Source: Labia minor | Taxonomy: Eukaryota > Arthropoda > Insecta > Dermaptera > Spongiphoridae | Reading direction: 5' to 3' | Length of the DNA: 64,000 nucleotides | Assembly: GCA_963082975.1 (NCBI GenBank) | Contig: OY720350.1 | Span: forward strand, 36,314,660 to 36,378,659 | Part shown: positions 27,222-40,773 of the stretch, piece after piece | How the letters are laid out: each line of letters begins with the position of its first letter | Numbering within the stretch: position 1 is the first letter of the stretch | Notes under the pieces: model-generated | The model's input: only the letters and a program-made list of their open reading frames with translations | Told to the model about the DNA's origin: nothing | Databases searched by the model: none | Translations under genes and position numbers: made by a program

Positions 27222-28520
27222 AAAGACTACTCCACTCGACTATCTCTTAATTTTGAATTGGATTAATTAACATATATTATATTTAAATTAAATTATAAAT
27301 TTTAAAATAAATAAATAATATTTATTATACCAGTGCGTATTTGGCTCTTTTTGATGGTAGCACGTTACCAACAGTTACCAAGTTTATCGCACTCTTACCG
27401 AGCCTTTGTTTCCTTGTTTAGTCTTTGGGTCTGAAATAAGAGATGGCGCTGCAGGCACCAAATTTTTAACTCTGAAGGCGCTCTGCTGCATAAAACCAAA
27501 ATTTGAAAAAATTATTAACTTGGTCTTGTAAAACACAGACTATCTATAAGATGCACTCCATGCACTCACTCTGGGTTAAATTTTGAAACAAAGTTTTAGC
27601 ACATCGTGCCCACTGGTACTCCTGACCTAATACTAATTTTATAAAAAACGATATAAAAATAGTGGCTTGTGTGTGTCTGTGTTTTTTTTTTCTTTTTTTT
27701 ATGAAGGAATATTGTGAATGTCGGGAATTAAAAAATTGTAGAAAATTTTCTGTTAAATGAAAAATTATCTATTTGGAGATAAATATTAGTTTAATTTCCA
27801 AATAAATAATTTTTCATTAAACTGAAAATTTTCTACAATCTTTTTATGTAATTAACATATCTAAAATAACGAATAATTTTTTATGTATATAAACAATATA
27901 TATTTGAAAATTAATAAAAATTATAAAATTATATTTACAAATTATGTGGTGATCTCACTATTAAACATATCTTTTTAACATATTGTTTTTTCGCTTGTGC
28001 AAAAATTTGACAATTTTTGAATTGTTATTATTTAATTTATACAGCTAGATGAATATAATAATGTTCTAAGTAATAGATAATATATTTGAAATTTGGTGTG
28101 AAAACAATTCCTCCCATACTATTGTCGGTCGGTAAAAATTAATACTGGTACTTTCAGCAATTCAATCAAGCTGAAATTCTATATATAGCAATTTTATACA
28201 ATTTTTAATCATGTGAAAAACTATCAAATATTTATCTTCATTTTTACCTTCAGTTTAGAGAAAAAAAATGAAAACGTCGTAGGTAATGACCCTCTTCCGA
28301 AAGAGCTACATTTCTCAAAAGTTGATAGAATACTACGAATTTTGAATAATGCCAGTGTACCAAATTTCATTATTCTAGCTCAAATCGTTTTTGCGTAATC
28401 TTGTCAACATAGACACACACACACAGAGATATTTCTCAATCTTAGTGAAAATGACTCAGGGACCTTCAAAACATCAAAATCTCGATATCAAAAATTTTCG
28501 TGATCTCAATACTATCTCAT
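27222..28520 (+). mobile_element. HINE/DINE-1-like element, family A, degraded and interrupted
   Basis: The 5' part (CTCCACTCGACTATCTC at 27230-27246, through TTGATGGTAGCACGTTA at 27350) and the 3' part (from CTGGTACTTTCAGCAATTC at 28144 to ACTATCTCATC at 28511) belong to one family. The 780 bp between them contain other sequence, including an inverted 5' end of family B at 28118-28135. The terminal hairpin is lost. Confidence 0.5.
27735..27839. repeat. Near-perfect 43-nt inverted repeat (hairpin)
   Basis: The arms 27735-27777 and 27797-27839 pair with only a few mismatches around a 19-nt loop (left arm begins ATTGTAGAAAATTTTCTG, right arm ends CTGAAAATTTTCTACAAT). It could be a minimal fold-back element; precursor-like RNA folding is possible but unsupported by context. 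Confidence 0.6.
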
Positions 28521-28938
28521 CAAAGTTTACTCAATGACATGAATTTAAAAATGAAATTTATTATCATAATTCAAAAAATTGATTTTGATAATTTTCCTCG
28601 ATATCACCGCAGGACATTATGAGGAATCTAATGGGGTTTAAATGGTTTCTGTTACAATGTACAAAAAACTGTTCTTAATCTTTCAAATATACAGATTGTA
28701 TGCTGTGTGTTAGAAATAAATGAAAAATGAAATGTCACTTTGTCATTTGGAAAAAAACAATTTTTTTTTAATTATTAATTTAAAATAATATATCAATGAA
28801 AAATACAGAATTATTGAATGTTAGGTATTGTTTAAAATTAGAGTTTCCCAACTTTTTTTTTACGTTTAAACTTCTCGTTTAATAGACCCATATTTTTTAA
28901 TGCAGTAGGTATAAGAATATATTTTATTGAAGTTTAAC

Positions 28939-29231
28939 CAGTGGCGTAACTAGGGGGGAGCAGGGGGGACATATGTCCCCGGGCGCCAAATTTAGGGGGC
29001 GCAAAATTAGGGAAGCCAATTTGGAACAAAAGAAGAATTAATATTTAAAGTTAAACTGTATTTTGTGTAAGTCAATAAATATTCTTTATACGCTTATTAA
29101 AATCTGTTAAACCTGTTTCGTTATTCGTCATTAATTTTCTTTAAAAAAAATTAAATTATATATATATATACGAAAGGGGGCGCTGATTTCTCAGTTGCCC
29201 CCAGGCGCAAGAACCTCACGGTACGCCACTG
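28939..29231. mobile_element. hAT MITE (CAGTGGCGTAACTAGG ends)
   Basis: The termini are CAGTGGCGTAACTAGG and, on the other strand, CAGTGGCGTACCGTGAGG. The perfect 8-bp target duplication AGTTTAAC is at 28931-28938 and 29232-29239. It is 293 bp long and non-coding. Confidence 0.87.
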
Positions 29232-29239
29232 AGTTTAAC

Positions 29240-30703
29240 ATAAAACTATGAGCTGCTATGAGCCTATGAGCATTACATTAGTAATAGACGTAATATTATT
29301 TAACAAAACTTGCAATTTTATAAATTCATAAATGCTTAATATAGGAATTCTTAACTGAAAAAATTAACATGGCGGTTGAGGCTGATGTTTTTTTAAAAAG
29401 TTTTTGATATCAGATTCAAATTTTAATTAATATAATAAATTTCCCAACTTTAGCTTACTATAATATAGCTAATAAATATTATCAAATAATTAATTTTATA
29501 AAAATTATTGGAAATTGTTAATTATTTTACAAAAATAAAAAAAAAATTAACTCAAACATAAAAAAATGGTATTTTAACTAGATTGAAAATTTAAAACAAA
29601 AATTCCAATGGGAAATTCCTTAAATATACCATAAATCATGGACGATTAGGTATATAAATATTTAAAAATACTTTATATTATAAATACAACTGCAATGGGG
29701 ACTAGCTGGCAATTGTTTGTATTTACTTTTTATTTAGTAAAGAAATCCTTTACTTTTTTTTAGTAATTCAAAGAGAAAATTTCGCCATAGACCCCAATAA
29801 CCCCTCAGGTCCTGTCGACTCTATTCAAAGCTTAATAAGTCGCTTAAGGGATGGGAATCCGTAGATTAAATGTAAGATTTTTTATTAGAAAGGTTCATAT
29901 ATATGGTCTATAAATAAACCACATAGGGTAAGATCCATTAAGATCCGCGGGCTGCGCGGGTATTCCCAGTTCACATGCTTGGTAGCGTTACAATCATTAA
30001 CTCTAGTGCGTTTTCGTCACTATCGCAACAACCGTACCACCGTGCACCGACTAAAGGATTATTTGTATTGTAGTATTTTTTGGTTGTGGACGACCACTCA
30101 ATCTTTCCCATAAACTACTAAAAAGAGTCAGCTGCCTAAATCTTAAATATTCGGAATTTGAAATTGCAATACACAAGTGTTGGTCTACCTTTATAATTAA
30201 ATAAAACAATTTCAATTTTAATGATTTAAATAATTTATGAAACTAAAATTTTATGTTTGTTATTAGTTATTATTTAAAATGAAGTTTAAAGTATTTTTTA
30301 TGATGTTTTTTTTAAAGAAATATTTAAGATATTTTTTATGAATTTATTTTAAGTACCAAGTTTTACATAAATTTCTTATTTATAAATAAAAAAATTGACC
30401 ATATATGAATTGAATATGTCTTGTTGGACATTGTGTTGCTAATTTCTTTATAGAATCCACGTCAAGTTAGTAATTGTAATGGTATACTATCATACTTTGG
30501 CATCGAAAATTTCACTCGTGATGTTGAAATTGAAAAGTCAACATTTCTTTTAAAGAAATGATTATAATTTTTATATCAAACCTAATTAGACTTTGACCAT
30601 AAAATTGCCACGAAAATGTTGAAGTGAAATAAATTTATGTATATTTAGCTGGTTTATATACAAATCTATTAAATCTTAATTAGTTATATTTTAAATTAAA
30701 AAA
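29240..30703. other. Region upstream of NUS1
   Basis: It is mostly AT-rich. A GC-richer patch at 29780-30110 includes the palindrome-like GATCCGCGGGCTGCGCGGGT near 29942. It has no open frame of interest and could include the NUS1 promoter or an untranslated exon, but nothing in the sequence proves this. Confidence 0.35.
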
Positions 30704-33349
30704 ATGGACTTTTCATTTTTCCGGCTTCTTTGGACATTTTTACAATTTATTTATACTGCGTGTGATTTTATTAAATTAATATTTTATTATTTTTATAAAT
30801 TTATTAAAGGACTATTATATGATAAAACATTAGAGAGTGATTTATTAATAATAACATCAACTAAAGAGAAATTAAAAAAACTTCCATATCACCTGGTTTT
30901 TATTATTGGGAATGAACATATTTCATACCCAGATTTAGCAAAAATTATTTTTTGGTGTTTGGCTGCTGGAATATCTTATCTTAGTTTCCATGATCATAAA
31001 GGTATAAAATAAAAATAATAAATAAATCAAAAACTATTTTTTTATCTTTATAATTTAAAAAATTTCAATTTAAATATTAAATTCTCTTTATTATTAATAA
31101 TATTGTTTTTAAAGTTTTTATCAATAAAATAAATTCGGTTTGTTACAGTTAAATAAATATAACACCCTAACACTTAGTTAATACCCTAACGTGATTTTAA
31201 AACTATAAACCAAAGAGAATAAATTATAAGAATTATTATTTTTAATTGTGTGTCAAATTTATTTTCACAAATATTATGTTACATATAAAATTTCTTTTTT
31301 GGAGAATTCTTGAAGTTTATCTTGAAATATTTTATTTCTGAGTGTGTGAATGTGTGTGTGTAATAGGTGAATCAAACTTAACAATTTATTTAAAAACATT
31401 GCTTATATTAAATCTTTAACAAATTATTTTTATAAAACATTATATTTATATATACATATAGTGAATACATTAGTGCCATTAATATTTTCATTATTTCAAT
31501 TAATAAAATTTATTTTGAATGAATATACATGTAAATATGTATATTTATTTAACTTTAAACGATTTCTAATTGTACTAATATATAGAGAAATTCTTCTGTT
31601 ATTAATTTATTTAGTTCTTAAAGGTAAATAATACCCTACCGCGAAAACAGTGACGATAAACAATAAGATTAGATTAGGTTTAATTTAAATATATAAAGTA
31701 TAAATACATTTTTTTAAAGTTTAATTTTCATATTTATTTAACTCTATTAAATAATAAAATATTGGTAATAATTATAGCTGCGAGTCTTGAAATTTCTTAT
31801 ATGATAAATTTATATGTCAATTTTTACCTTTTATATTATTTTAGCTTATTGTTTTTTTTTTAATTAATTCTGCTTAAATTTAATTGGTCGTTTATTAATT
31901 TAAATTTGATTAGTAAGTAATACATATAAAAATAAATTTCATTTAATTCATCTGACACTAATGTCTTCTGTTGAAATCAAAAGATCCGTCATTTTTATTT
32001 ATTTTATTAATAAAAATTTATCACTGTTCTATTTTTCATAGAAAAATAATATTAGAATTTTTTCATTTGACAATGATGATTTTTAAGGATAATTTTTAAA
32101 AAATAAATTATATGAACTTTGATCAATTATATAATATGTTTAGTACGTATAAAATAATTTAACTAATTAATAATTAATTTATTTATAACTTTATTTTTAT
32201 TTTTCAGGTATTCTGAAGAAAAATAAATATAAACTCTATTCTCTAGTAAATAGTCTTACTCCAGGGTTACAAGGGCAAATTCTTTGGGATTGTGAGCCTA
32301 ACGGGTATATTCGTTCTTCAAAAGAATTAAATGGTAAACAATATATATGCTTATTTATATTTTAAAAATTGTTAGTATTAAAATTACTAATGCTAATTGA
32401 TTTTTATTTTCAATATACTCGTATAAGAAGATAAGATATCAATAGTTCTAATAGTAATAAATACTATTATTATGATAAGATTATTTTTTCTCTTTTTTAT
32501 AATATAACAAAATAATGAAAAAAAATCAGTTATAAATATTTTAATTTATATAATAATAAAAGTTGGAAAATATTAAAGTCTTTTTATGTTTGTTTAGAAA
32601 GAAAAGTAGAATTTTCAAATAGATATAATGAAAATTAAAATTTTTAATTTTAATTTGAAATATATTTAACTTGTTTACTATAATGATTTATTATTAAAAA
32701 TTTTTTAGGATGTTCAAATATTAAAATACATATAAATTTTTATTCACATAAAGATGGAAAAAATTCACTGGTAGATTTAACAAAATATATGGCAAAAAAT
32801 GTAAAGTCTTCAGAAATAAATGAAAAGACTATAGATCAGCTATTACATAATAAATATTCTATTCCTGACCCAGAACTTGCAATTTTATGTGGGAATACAT
32901 GTTCAACATATTCTTTTTTACCGTGGCATATAAGACTCACAGAATTTTTGTAAGTAAAGTAGAATAGTGTGAACCTTAATATAAACAGATAAGATTTTAA
33001 ATAAATTTAACAATAAATGCAAAACATTTCTTTCTATTCTTATAAACTGCTTTTTAAATTTTTCTATTTTATTAAAAGTTTATTTTTAAATGTATATTAT
33101 TATATAATAGTATAAATATATCAATTTCAAGTTTTGTATAGTATGTATTGTATTAAATGTATTGTAAATTTTTTTTTTAATTTTCCTTAATTTATTTATT
33201 TATTTATTTACTTATCTTATATTGTTTAATAATTTCTATTACAAAAAATTTGTTTCAGACAATTGAAATCTCATCATGATATAAAAGTTTTTGAATTTAT
33301 TTCTATATTGGAACGTTACTCTAAATGTCAAAAACGATTCGGAAGATAA
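30704..33349 (+). CDS. NUS1: NUS1: dehydrodolichyl diphosphate synthase regulatory subunit (Nogo-B receptor)
   Basis: The four exons are 30704-31001, 32208-32333, 32709-32949 and 33259-33349, all with GT/AG borders and consistent phases. They sum to 756 nt, or 251 residues. The N-terminus has a hydrophobic segment (about residues 4-40), as in the family's ER membrane anchor. LPYHLVFIIGNE and the WCLAAGISYLSFHDHKGI block match the start of the pseudo-cis-prenyltransferase domain. The C-terminal half has PDPELAILCG and FLPWHIRLTEF, the latter a near-invariant family signature. The protein ends CQKRFGR, which supplies the terminal R-x-G motif needed for catalysis by the heteromer. In known biology NUS1 pairs with DHDDS to make the polyprenyl diphosphate precursor of dolichol for N-glycosylation. 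The protein is shorter than human NUS1 (about 293 aa), mainly at the N-terminus. BACE follows on the same strand. Confidence 0.93.
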
Positions 33350-33553
33350 ATAAATTATATATTAAATGTACAAACAGCATTTATTTATTTACAATTATTT
33401 TTGTCCTTTTTAGAATGATCTCTGGTCTTTTAACATTCATTGTTGTTTATAAATATGTATTATACCAATAAATAAATTCATATTATATTGATTCTTATTG
33501 TGTAAATTAATGCTAAAATGACTATATATATATAGTATTTTATTATAAACCTA

Positions 33554-33585
<32 letters not shown>

Positions 33586-34075
33586 TTAATTTATACTAGA
33601 TATATTTTTAAAATAACAAATATCTTGATACATTTATTAAATAAAATTGTATATTTTATATATTTAAATTGTGTAAACATTTGGTTTATGTCTTTTTAAG
33701 GGAAAAATATTTGTTGAAAGATAATTTTTTATGGTGGATATTTTTTTTAATATATTTTATGTATTTTTAAAATTAATTAAAATAAAATTATTTAAAAAAA
33801 TTCTTAAAAGTTGCCGATTAATTTTCTTTATAAATTATTATTTTATATTTGCAGTTATTACCTTTCATCTATTTGCAGTTATTATCTTTTATTTATATAA
33901 CTATGTAAATATATTCAGAAAACAATTTGTAGAAGAAAAGTTTCTTAAATGTGTATTAACTTTCCCGCCCGTCTAAAGGAGCCAACCGTATTCTCTCTTC
34001 ACATTTATACATCTTTGATAATCATCTGTCATATGTCGATCTATATCAATGTGACATTTAACTGTGTATTCAAAT
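33350..34075. other. NUS1-BACE spacer
   Basis: AATAAA sequences just after the NUS1 stop (33348-33353) and near 33468 can serve NUS1 polyadenylation. A (TA)n tract lies at about 33558-33586. The 81-codon frame at 33731 is poly-Ile/Phe/Lys noise. The BACE promoter must lie here, but no motif decides where. Confidence 0.4.
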
Positions 34076-37000
34076 ATGAATAAAACATTTTATTCTTATA
34101 ATGATTTATTTTCATATGTTACGTTATTTCTACTTTACTTCCTTATAACATGTCCTGTTCATTCATTAAGTGAAATTAAATATAATTTACAAGGAAAACC
34201 AGGTGAAGGATATGGATTAGATGTATCGATCGGAACACCCCCACAAAATGTATTTATTTTTTATATTTATTGAAACATATTTGTTAGAAAATTTCATTTA
34301 TTCTTTATTTTACAATTTCAATTACATTTAGCTCAATGTCTTGGTTGACACTGGAAGTACTAATTTTGCAATTGCTTCATCCCCTATTTCCTATGTCACT
34401 AATTATTTTTATACAAACAGGTAAGTTTAGGAACAAAATATAAAAAAAGTTCATTTGTTAATATATTTTTTGATTTTATAAAATATTTTTTTAGTTCGAG
34501 TACATTTGAAACTACAAATAAAACGGTAGAAATGAATTATACTCAAGGAGAATTGCTATCCAAATTAGGATATGATATTATTTCATTTCCTTCTTTTAAA
34601 AAAATCCCCCCAGTTAGAACAACAATTGCTTTTATTTTTAAATCTCATAATATATTTATTAACGGCTCAGATTGGCAAGGAATTTTAGGTAAATAAATTC
34701 AAACCTTTTTTCAATTTTCCTTTTACTCAAAATTCACAAATTTCAAACTCTATATCATTTAGAAGTATACTTTTAAAAAAACATTTTCGAAAATAAATTT
34801 TGTAATGTTTTTGTTTTAATCATAAAATATTTTGAACACCAGGATCTAATAAAATTTCAAAAACTGCTTGATTCTTATTTTAAAATATCAATATAAATTT
34901 TAAAATCCATATAATCTTGAAGGTTTTAAAATTAATAATTGTTGGAAAAATCAAAATTCCTTAATCATATTTATAATAATATTTTTTTAATTAAATTCAT
35001 AAAAATAAATCTTGAAATGGTATGCATCAGGTAAATTTTCTTTCTTTCTACTTTTGTTGTTATTAAATATAAATCAATTAACTTGTTACTCTGACATTCG
35101 AATAAACTTATAAAATAAGCCAATCTTAAGTGAATTTAAAATATTTTTTTGAATCTTTGACTTCTAATAGTAAAACAAATAAATTTTCTTGTTAAAGTAT
35201 TAAAGAAACTCAATATAACCAAAACGCTATCATTTTTTCAAAAATATATTATCAATATAATAAAAATAAAATTCACCATTGTTTTTGTTATCATTTATAT
35301 AAACTTTTTTCTTGATAATTAAATAATTCCCTAAGCATATTATCCATGCATATTCTTCTACATAAAAGTTTTAAAGGCAGATGTTGAATTTATGTATTTC
35401 TTGGAAGTTAAATAAAAAAAAATAAATAAAAGTTTTAATAGATACAAAACTTTGTTTACTAATTATTTGTATTTGGTCTTTAGGATTAGGTTATCCAGCG
35501 ATATCGCAACCCTCAAAAGAGGTCCATTCCTGGGTTGATGAAGCATTTGATAAAAGAAAAAAACTTGGAATTCCAGGAAGTTTTGTCTTTGCTTTAGAAC
35601 TATGTGGATTGGATGAAAATAACAAACTTAAAGGATTATTTGAAGTTTTTGGTATATGATTTAGTTCAAATACTTTATATTTGAATTTAGCTAATTGAAA
35701 TATATTTTTAGATATAGCTCCTACACCGCATCAATTAAAAGCTCCATTATTTCGCGAATGGTTTTATGAAGTTACATTAGTGGGACTTTCTGTTGGCGGA
35801 GAAAAACTCAGTTTACCTTGTCAAACATTTAATTCTGATAAAGCTATCGTTGATAGTGGTATGATAATAATACTTTTAAAATTTCTATATTTTTATATTT
35901 ATAAAATACTATTTCTAATTTTTTTCATTGATCATTTATAATTAATAATTCTTAAAAGGAACAACAAGTCTTCGATTACCGACCAATGCTCACGATGCTT
36001 TACGTGACAGAATCAATTCATATATGAAAGAGCATGGATTTACCATTTCTGCAGACCTTTGGGCACAAAATAAAATGGCTTGTTTATCTCAACCATTGGA
36101 TTGGACTTTATTCCCAAAAATATCTCTGTCCATTATGACTGACAAAAATAATTATTTTGATTTGACACTACCGCCGAAGGTTGTATATTTTTTAATTAAT
36201 GAAATTAGTTTTTTTCTAATATATAATCTCTTTTTAGTCGTATATTCGCTTATTACATAAAAATGAATCGTCTACACAAAATGAGTTTTGTTATAAATTT
36301 GCAATCGAATCTTCTAATACCGGGACTGTATTAGGTAATAGTTTACTAACTGCTCAGTCCTAGTTCCTTCCCGTCTGAAATTTTATAGATTTGTATTCCA
36401 AACTTGATTATATATACTTGAATATATTTAAAATTATTTTTTGAAATTTAATTAATATTATATTTGATTTAGGTTTGGTAGCAATGGAAGGATTTCGAAT
36501 GGTATTTAATCGAACAGAGAAATTTATTGGATTTTCAAAATCTGCTTGTGGCCCAGATGTTAGTTTAGAAGGACCATATCGATCTACTCAAGGTAAAATT
36601 AATTATAAATAAGTTAATAATAAGACAACAATTTTTAATAAATAAATTATAATTAATATATATATAATATATTTAGATTTGAGCAGATGTTCTTCTTCAT
36701 TTTCCGGAGTTAATGCGCTTACAATTGCAGCTTATATAATAGGAGGTATATATATATATATATATAATTAATTATATAATGGATATTATTTTAATTAAAA
36801 TTATAAGTTTCTATCTATTTTATGCCATTTTCTAAATTAAATTCTTTTTTTTTTAAAAATATAATTTGATTAACGCTACTGAACATTTAAAAGTAAAAAT
36901 GTAGATGTAGAAATAAACTCTTCAAAAATAAATATTCATTTATAAATATAATAAAAAAAAAACTCTCAAAGAAAAAGTCCTAAATTGGTTTACACTTACG

Positions 37001-37247
37001 AAAAAATGAAACAAAAATACCAATAAATACTTTTGAAAAATATTGAAATAAAAATAGTTAATTTAAAATTATATTATATATCTAAATTATATATCTTATA
37101 TCATCATATTCATTTTCTTTGAATTTTTAAGGAATGATCTCAATGCTCTCACTTATGCTGGTACTTAATTTAGTGCCTTGGGAATGGTGGAGACGATTGC
37201 CAAGACCTCGATTTCAAGATACTGAATCACTTCTCAGCCAAGAATAA
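34076..37247 (+). CDS. BACE: BACE-like membrane aspartic protease (beta-secretase family)
   Basis: The ten exons are 34076-34249, 34332-34420, 34495-34688, 35484-35651, 35712-35858, 35959-36179, 36238-36334, 36473-36592, 36677-36745 and 37132-37247. They join in frame to 464 residues. A signal peptide (about residues 11-30) is followed by GKPGEGYGLDVSIGTPPQN. The catalytic aspartates sit in VDTGST (D64) and VDSGTT (D256), and the flap has NYTQG. All six lumenal cysteines that form the BACE disulfides have counterparts: LELC, LPC, MAC, EFCY, SAC and SRC. A transmembrane helix (about 424-445) and a short tail ending DTESLLSQE, which fits an acidic dileucine sorting signal, complete the type I topology. 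The family cleaves membrane-protein ectodomains in endosomes and Golgi. There is almost no prodomain and no furin site. The ATG chosen is the only one ahead of the signal peptide; the GTG 12 nt upstream is not used as a start in animals. Confidence 0.92.
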
Positions 37248-40200
37248 ATAAAGCACATTTTTACGCTTTTAAATAATGCCTTCCAACTACTATTTCTTTT
37301 ACTCATCCAACGAAATATGGATTTTTTATTAAATGGTAACCGTTGATTATTATATAATCTATAAAATTATATATTTTTTTAAAATATAATTGGAAATTCA
37401 AACATATGGTTATTGGAAAAAAAGGAATGAGAGTCAAAATAATCGAAAGAATTGGTTTATTATTTTTTATTCATCAATATTATTTTTTAATTATTTTATT
37501 CTAAATTTTTAGTTTAGTTTTCTAAAAGTAAAAATCTAGATTTCACTAGCCAATTTATTTCAACAAAAAATGCATTTTTGTTTTAATTAATATTATTATT
37601 TTATTTATTTTTTTATATTCATCTAAGAATCTAAGTACATAAACTTCAAATTTTTCTGGTACTTAAAAAATAATAGTATAATGTACCGATTTCTATTATA
37701 AATGACATTTACTCCATTTATAAACTTTAATTATAAAATTATTTCTACTTTTACAAATAATATAGATAATCCCTAAATTATTATTTTAAATAATTTCTAA
37801 GTCATTTTCCAAATATAATAAGTACATTTTATTTTATGATTACTAATAATATAACTAATAATCTATTTTTCTACCAATGAATCATAATGAATCATGAAAA
37901 TCAAAATTGATTAATATTAAATTTATTTTATAAATTATTGCCACTTAAAGTTAAATCTATATATTTGAATTTAAGAAATTTTTGAAAAAAAACATAAAAT
38001 AAATTTATCAAATTTAATTTACTTTTTCTAAAAATTATATATTGTTTTCTAATTTGAATTGTTCTACCTCATTAATTATTATAGATATAAATTTATTTCA
38101 ATTAATTTCAAAAATAACTTTTGTGTCAATATATCAACATGTAATATAATTTACTACTGTAACATAAGAAATGTCAATTATCAAATATTATTTTTATCTA
38201 ATATTTATCTAAACATATTTTGACAACAAAATATATTAAAAAGAAATTAACAGAATCCTATTTATATATTTATATATATACTTTTAAAAAGAACTTTATC
38301 TTTTATATATAAAGAAGAGAAAAATATGATGTTAAATTATTTTTCTTAAATTTAATAAAAAAGTTATATATTCTTGTTCAAAATTTATTATGTTTACCAT
38401 TATAATATTATATTATATGTAATTTTATTCGAATTCCACTTATCACTAATTCTAAGGATTAAATTCACAATCCTATTCTATCTCGGATCTTTTAAGATCA
38501 AAATAATAACAAGATGAAATAAATTTTGTATTACTAAAATATTTAAGATGTCACTTATTTGATTATCAAATAGTTAGTAAAGTTCTTTACTTCAATTTTT
38601 CAAAATTGAACATAATGTTTTCTAGTTCAAAATTTATTATGTTTACTATTATAATATTATATTAATTTATTCGATTTACACTTATCTAATATTTTTATGA
38701 GTAAGAAAAAGAGATTATCTTAACAATATATTAAAAAAATTTGTCGAAATTATAGGGTACCCAAATGGATTTAAAATATCCTAATCAAATCAAAAAAAGT
38801 TAATTTTTTTTAAGGTTTCGATGCCCCTGTTTGAAAAATATGTTTTAAAGTTTAACATAATTAATTATTATTATTGGGTATTATCGCTCATTTAGACCAA
38901 TCCAACTTACTCTCGGAGTGCCATTGGAAAGATTTATAAAATCATTATGTGCAACCGAGAGATAATTTTTGTGGAACACTTATCTGACCTAAGAGATGAA
39001 TTTTGATTGTAAAAAATTACTGGTCCAATTGAAATTATCACGGAAGAAATCACTTCAACCCTTATTAAACTTATGGAATCTACTGTATCTGTGAAAAAAA
39101 GAAAAAGTATTAATTATAATATTTTAGAGAGCCCATTATTACATAACCATGGGAGAGGGGTGTGACATTCTTGGTAATCATTTAAATAAATAAATATAAG
39201 CAAATTATTTTATCAACGACAATGAAGTGAAGATTTTTTTTTGTATTTAACTAATGAATATAACTCAGAAAATTTATTTATTTGTTTATGATTATGTTGT
39301 GGTTTTGTTTATATTTTGTTTGTTTTTGTGTATTTATTCGACTTACATGATAGGGTGTTGGATGTTGCCATCTTATATTGTATGTAGTACAAGTTATTTA
39401 ACTGTTAAATTTAATATATTAAAAATTGTCTTTTTGTTTAAAAAAATTTCATTTAAAATTTGAAGAAAAATTTCTTACTATGCAAAAATGATCCAAATTG
39501 TATTATCACAATCAATATTATGAGAAACCAAAGATATTCAATGTGTTACCAAAAGTATTTAAAATATTCTTTTTATTTTATAAAATGACTTCTCATCCAA
39601 TATACTATATCTCGAACTCTAATGTAAATATTTATCAATGTTTCTTTATTTAATTATTTGTTAAATAAGATTTATTTACTACAGAAGCATCAAATTCACT
39701 CAATCATTAATTTTATAAAAGAACTTAATGATTCTATAATTTAATCCATTCATTCATTTAATAAATGTCTAGTACAAATATAGATATATAAATAAATTTT
39801 CCTGATTATTATCATGAAAACATTTGTTTATATTAAAATTCTTGTTGAACTTATTTTTTATAAAAAACTAGTTCTAAAACGTAGAAGCATTATTAGGATA
39901 TTAGAAAAAATTATAAGGCTTTTTCTTTTCTAGAAATCTACTCTCTTTTTTACCTTTTTCAAAATATTAACTATAATTTCATTAATATTTCTTAGAATAC
40001 ACAGACATTCATTTAATAATAAACTAATTTTTACTCTTAATAGTTTTAAAAAGAGATTTGTTAAGCATGAGGCTACTCAGCCACATTTAGAAATCATTTT
40101 ACATAGGTAGTTGATAACTTTAGAAGTTTTTTTAGGTAAATATCAGTAAAACTTCTTTATTCAAAATTATTCAATCTAATTTTACTAATTATATATATAT

Positions 40201-40565
40201 ATATAAATATAGTATATTTAATGTTTTAAACATATGATATATTTATGAGTTATGTATAAATCTGTTAAAATACATCTTAATATAGAAAATAATTTTAAAT
40301 TATAATCTTTGCTTATGACCTATTAAATTTGAATTTTGAATCAATTGGATCCTTGTAACAGTTATTGATTTCTTTTTAGTTTGTTTACTTTCTCTAATGA
40401 AACAATTAGTTTAATTTTTGGATTCAATAATAGAGTATTGTAGGAAAAAAAATATCTCAAAACAAAACAAAAAACTGCTATTTTAATTTATTTTATTGAC
40501 TGCAAAATTATATATGTTATGATTGCTTCGACAATTGAAAACTATTAAATAATATTTAAATTAAT
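37248..40565. other. AT-rich intergenic stretch
   Basis: This is sequence 3' of BACE. AATAAA overlaps the BACE stop (37243-37252) and is the probable poly(A) signal. Beyond it only AT-rich sequence was seen. The repeated phrase CAAAATTTATTATGTTTAC occurs at 38380 and 38628, a small local duplication. The 69-codon frame at 39254 is noise. Confidence 0.4.
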
Positions 40566-40773
40566 CAGTGGCGTCACTAGGAATGGTTTGACCCCCTTCC
40601 AATTTTCATTAATTTTACATAAAATAATCAAAAAATGAATTTAAAATCAGAGAAAATATATTTAAAAATAAACATTGTTGATGTTTACATTTTTGTACAC
40701 ATAAAATTTTTTAATTTCATTATCACTCGGTTCGGCCCGCCTAACCTTGACTATTGCCCTAGTAAAGTTACTG
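40566..40773. mobile_element. Degraded hAT MITE (CAGTGGCGTCACTAGG end)
   Basis: The left end is CAGTGGCGTCACTAGG and the right end, on the other strand, is CAGTAACTTTACTAGGG. Flanks AAATTAAT and GAATTAAG agree at six of eight positions, as expected of an old target duplication. It is 208 bp and non-coding. Confidence 0.55.

Noticed and set aside
33731-33976. 81-codon frame just upstream of BACE
   Set aside because: It is almost entirely Ile, Phe, Lys, Leu and Tyr from AT-rich DNA, with no domain, splice context or signal.
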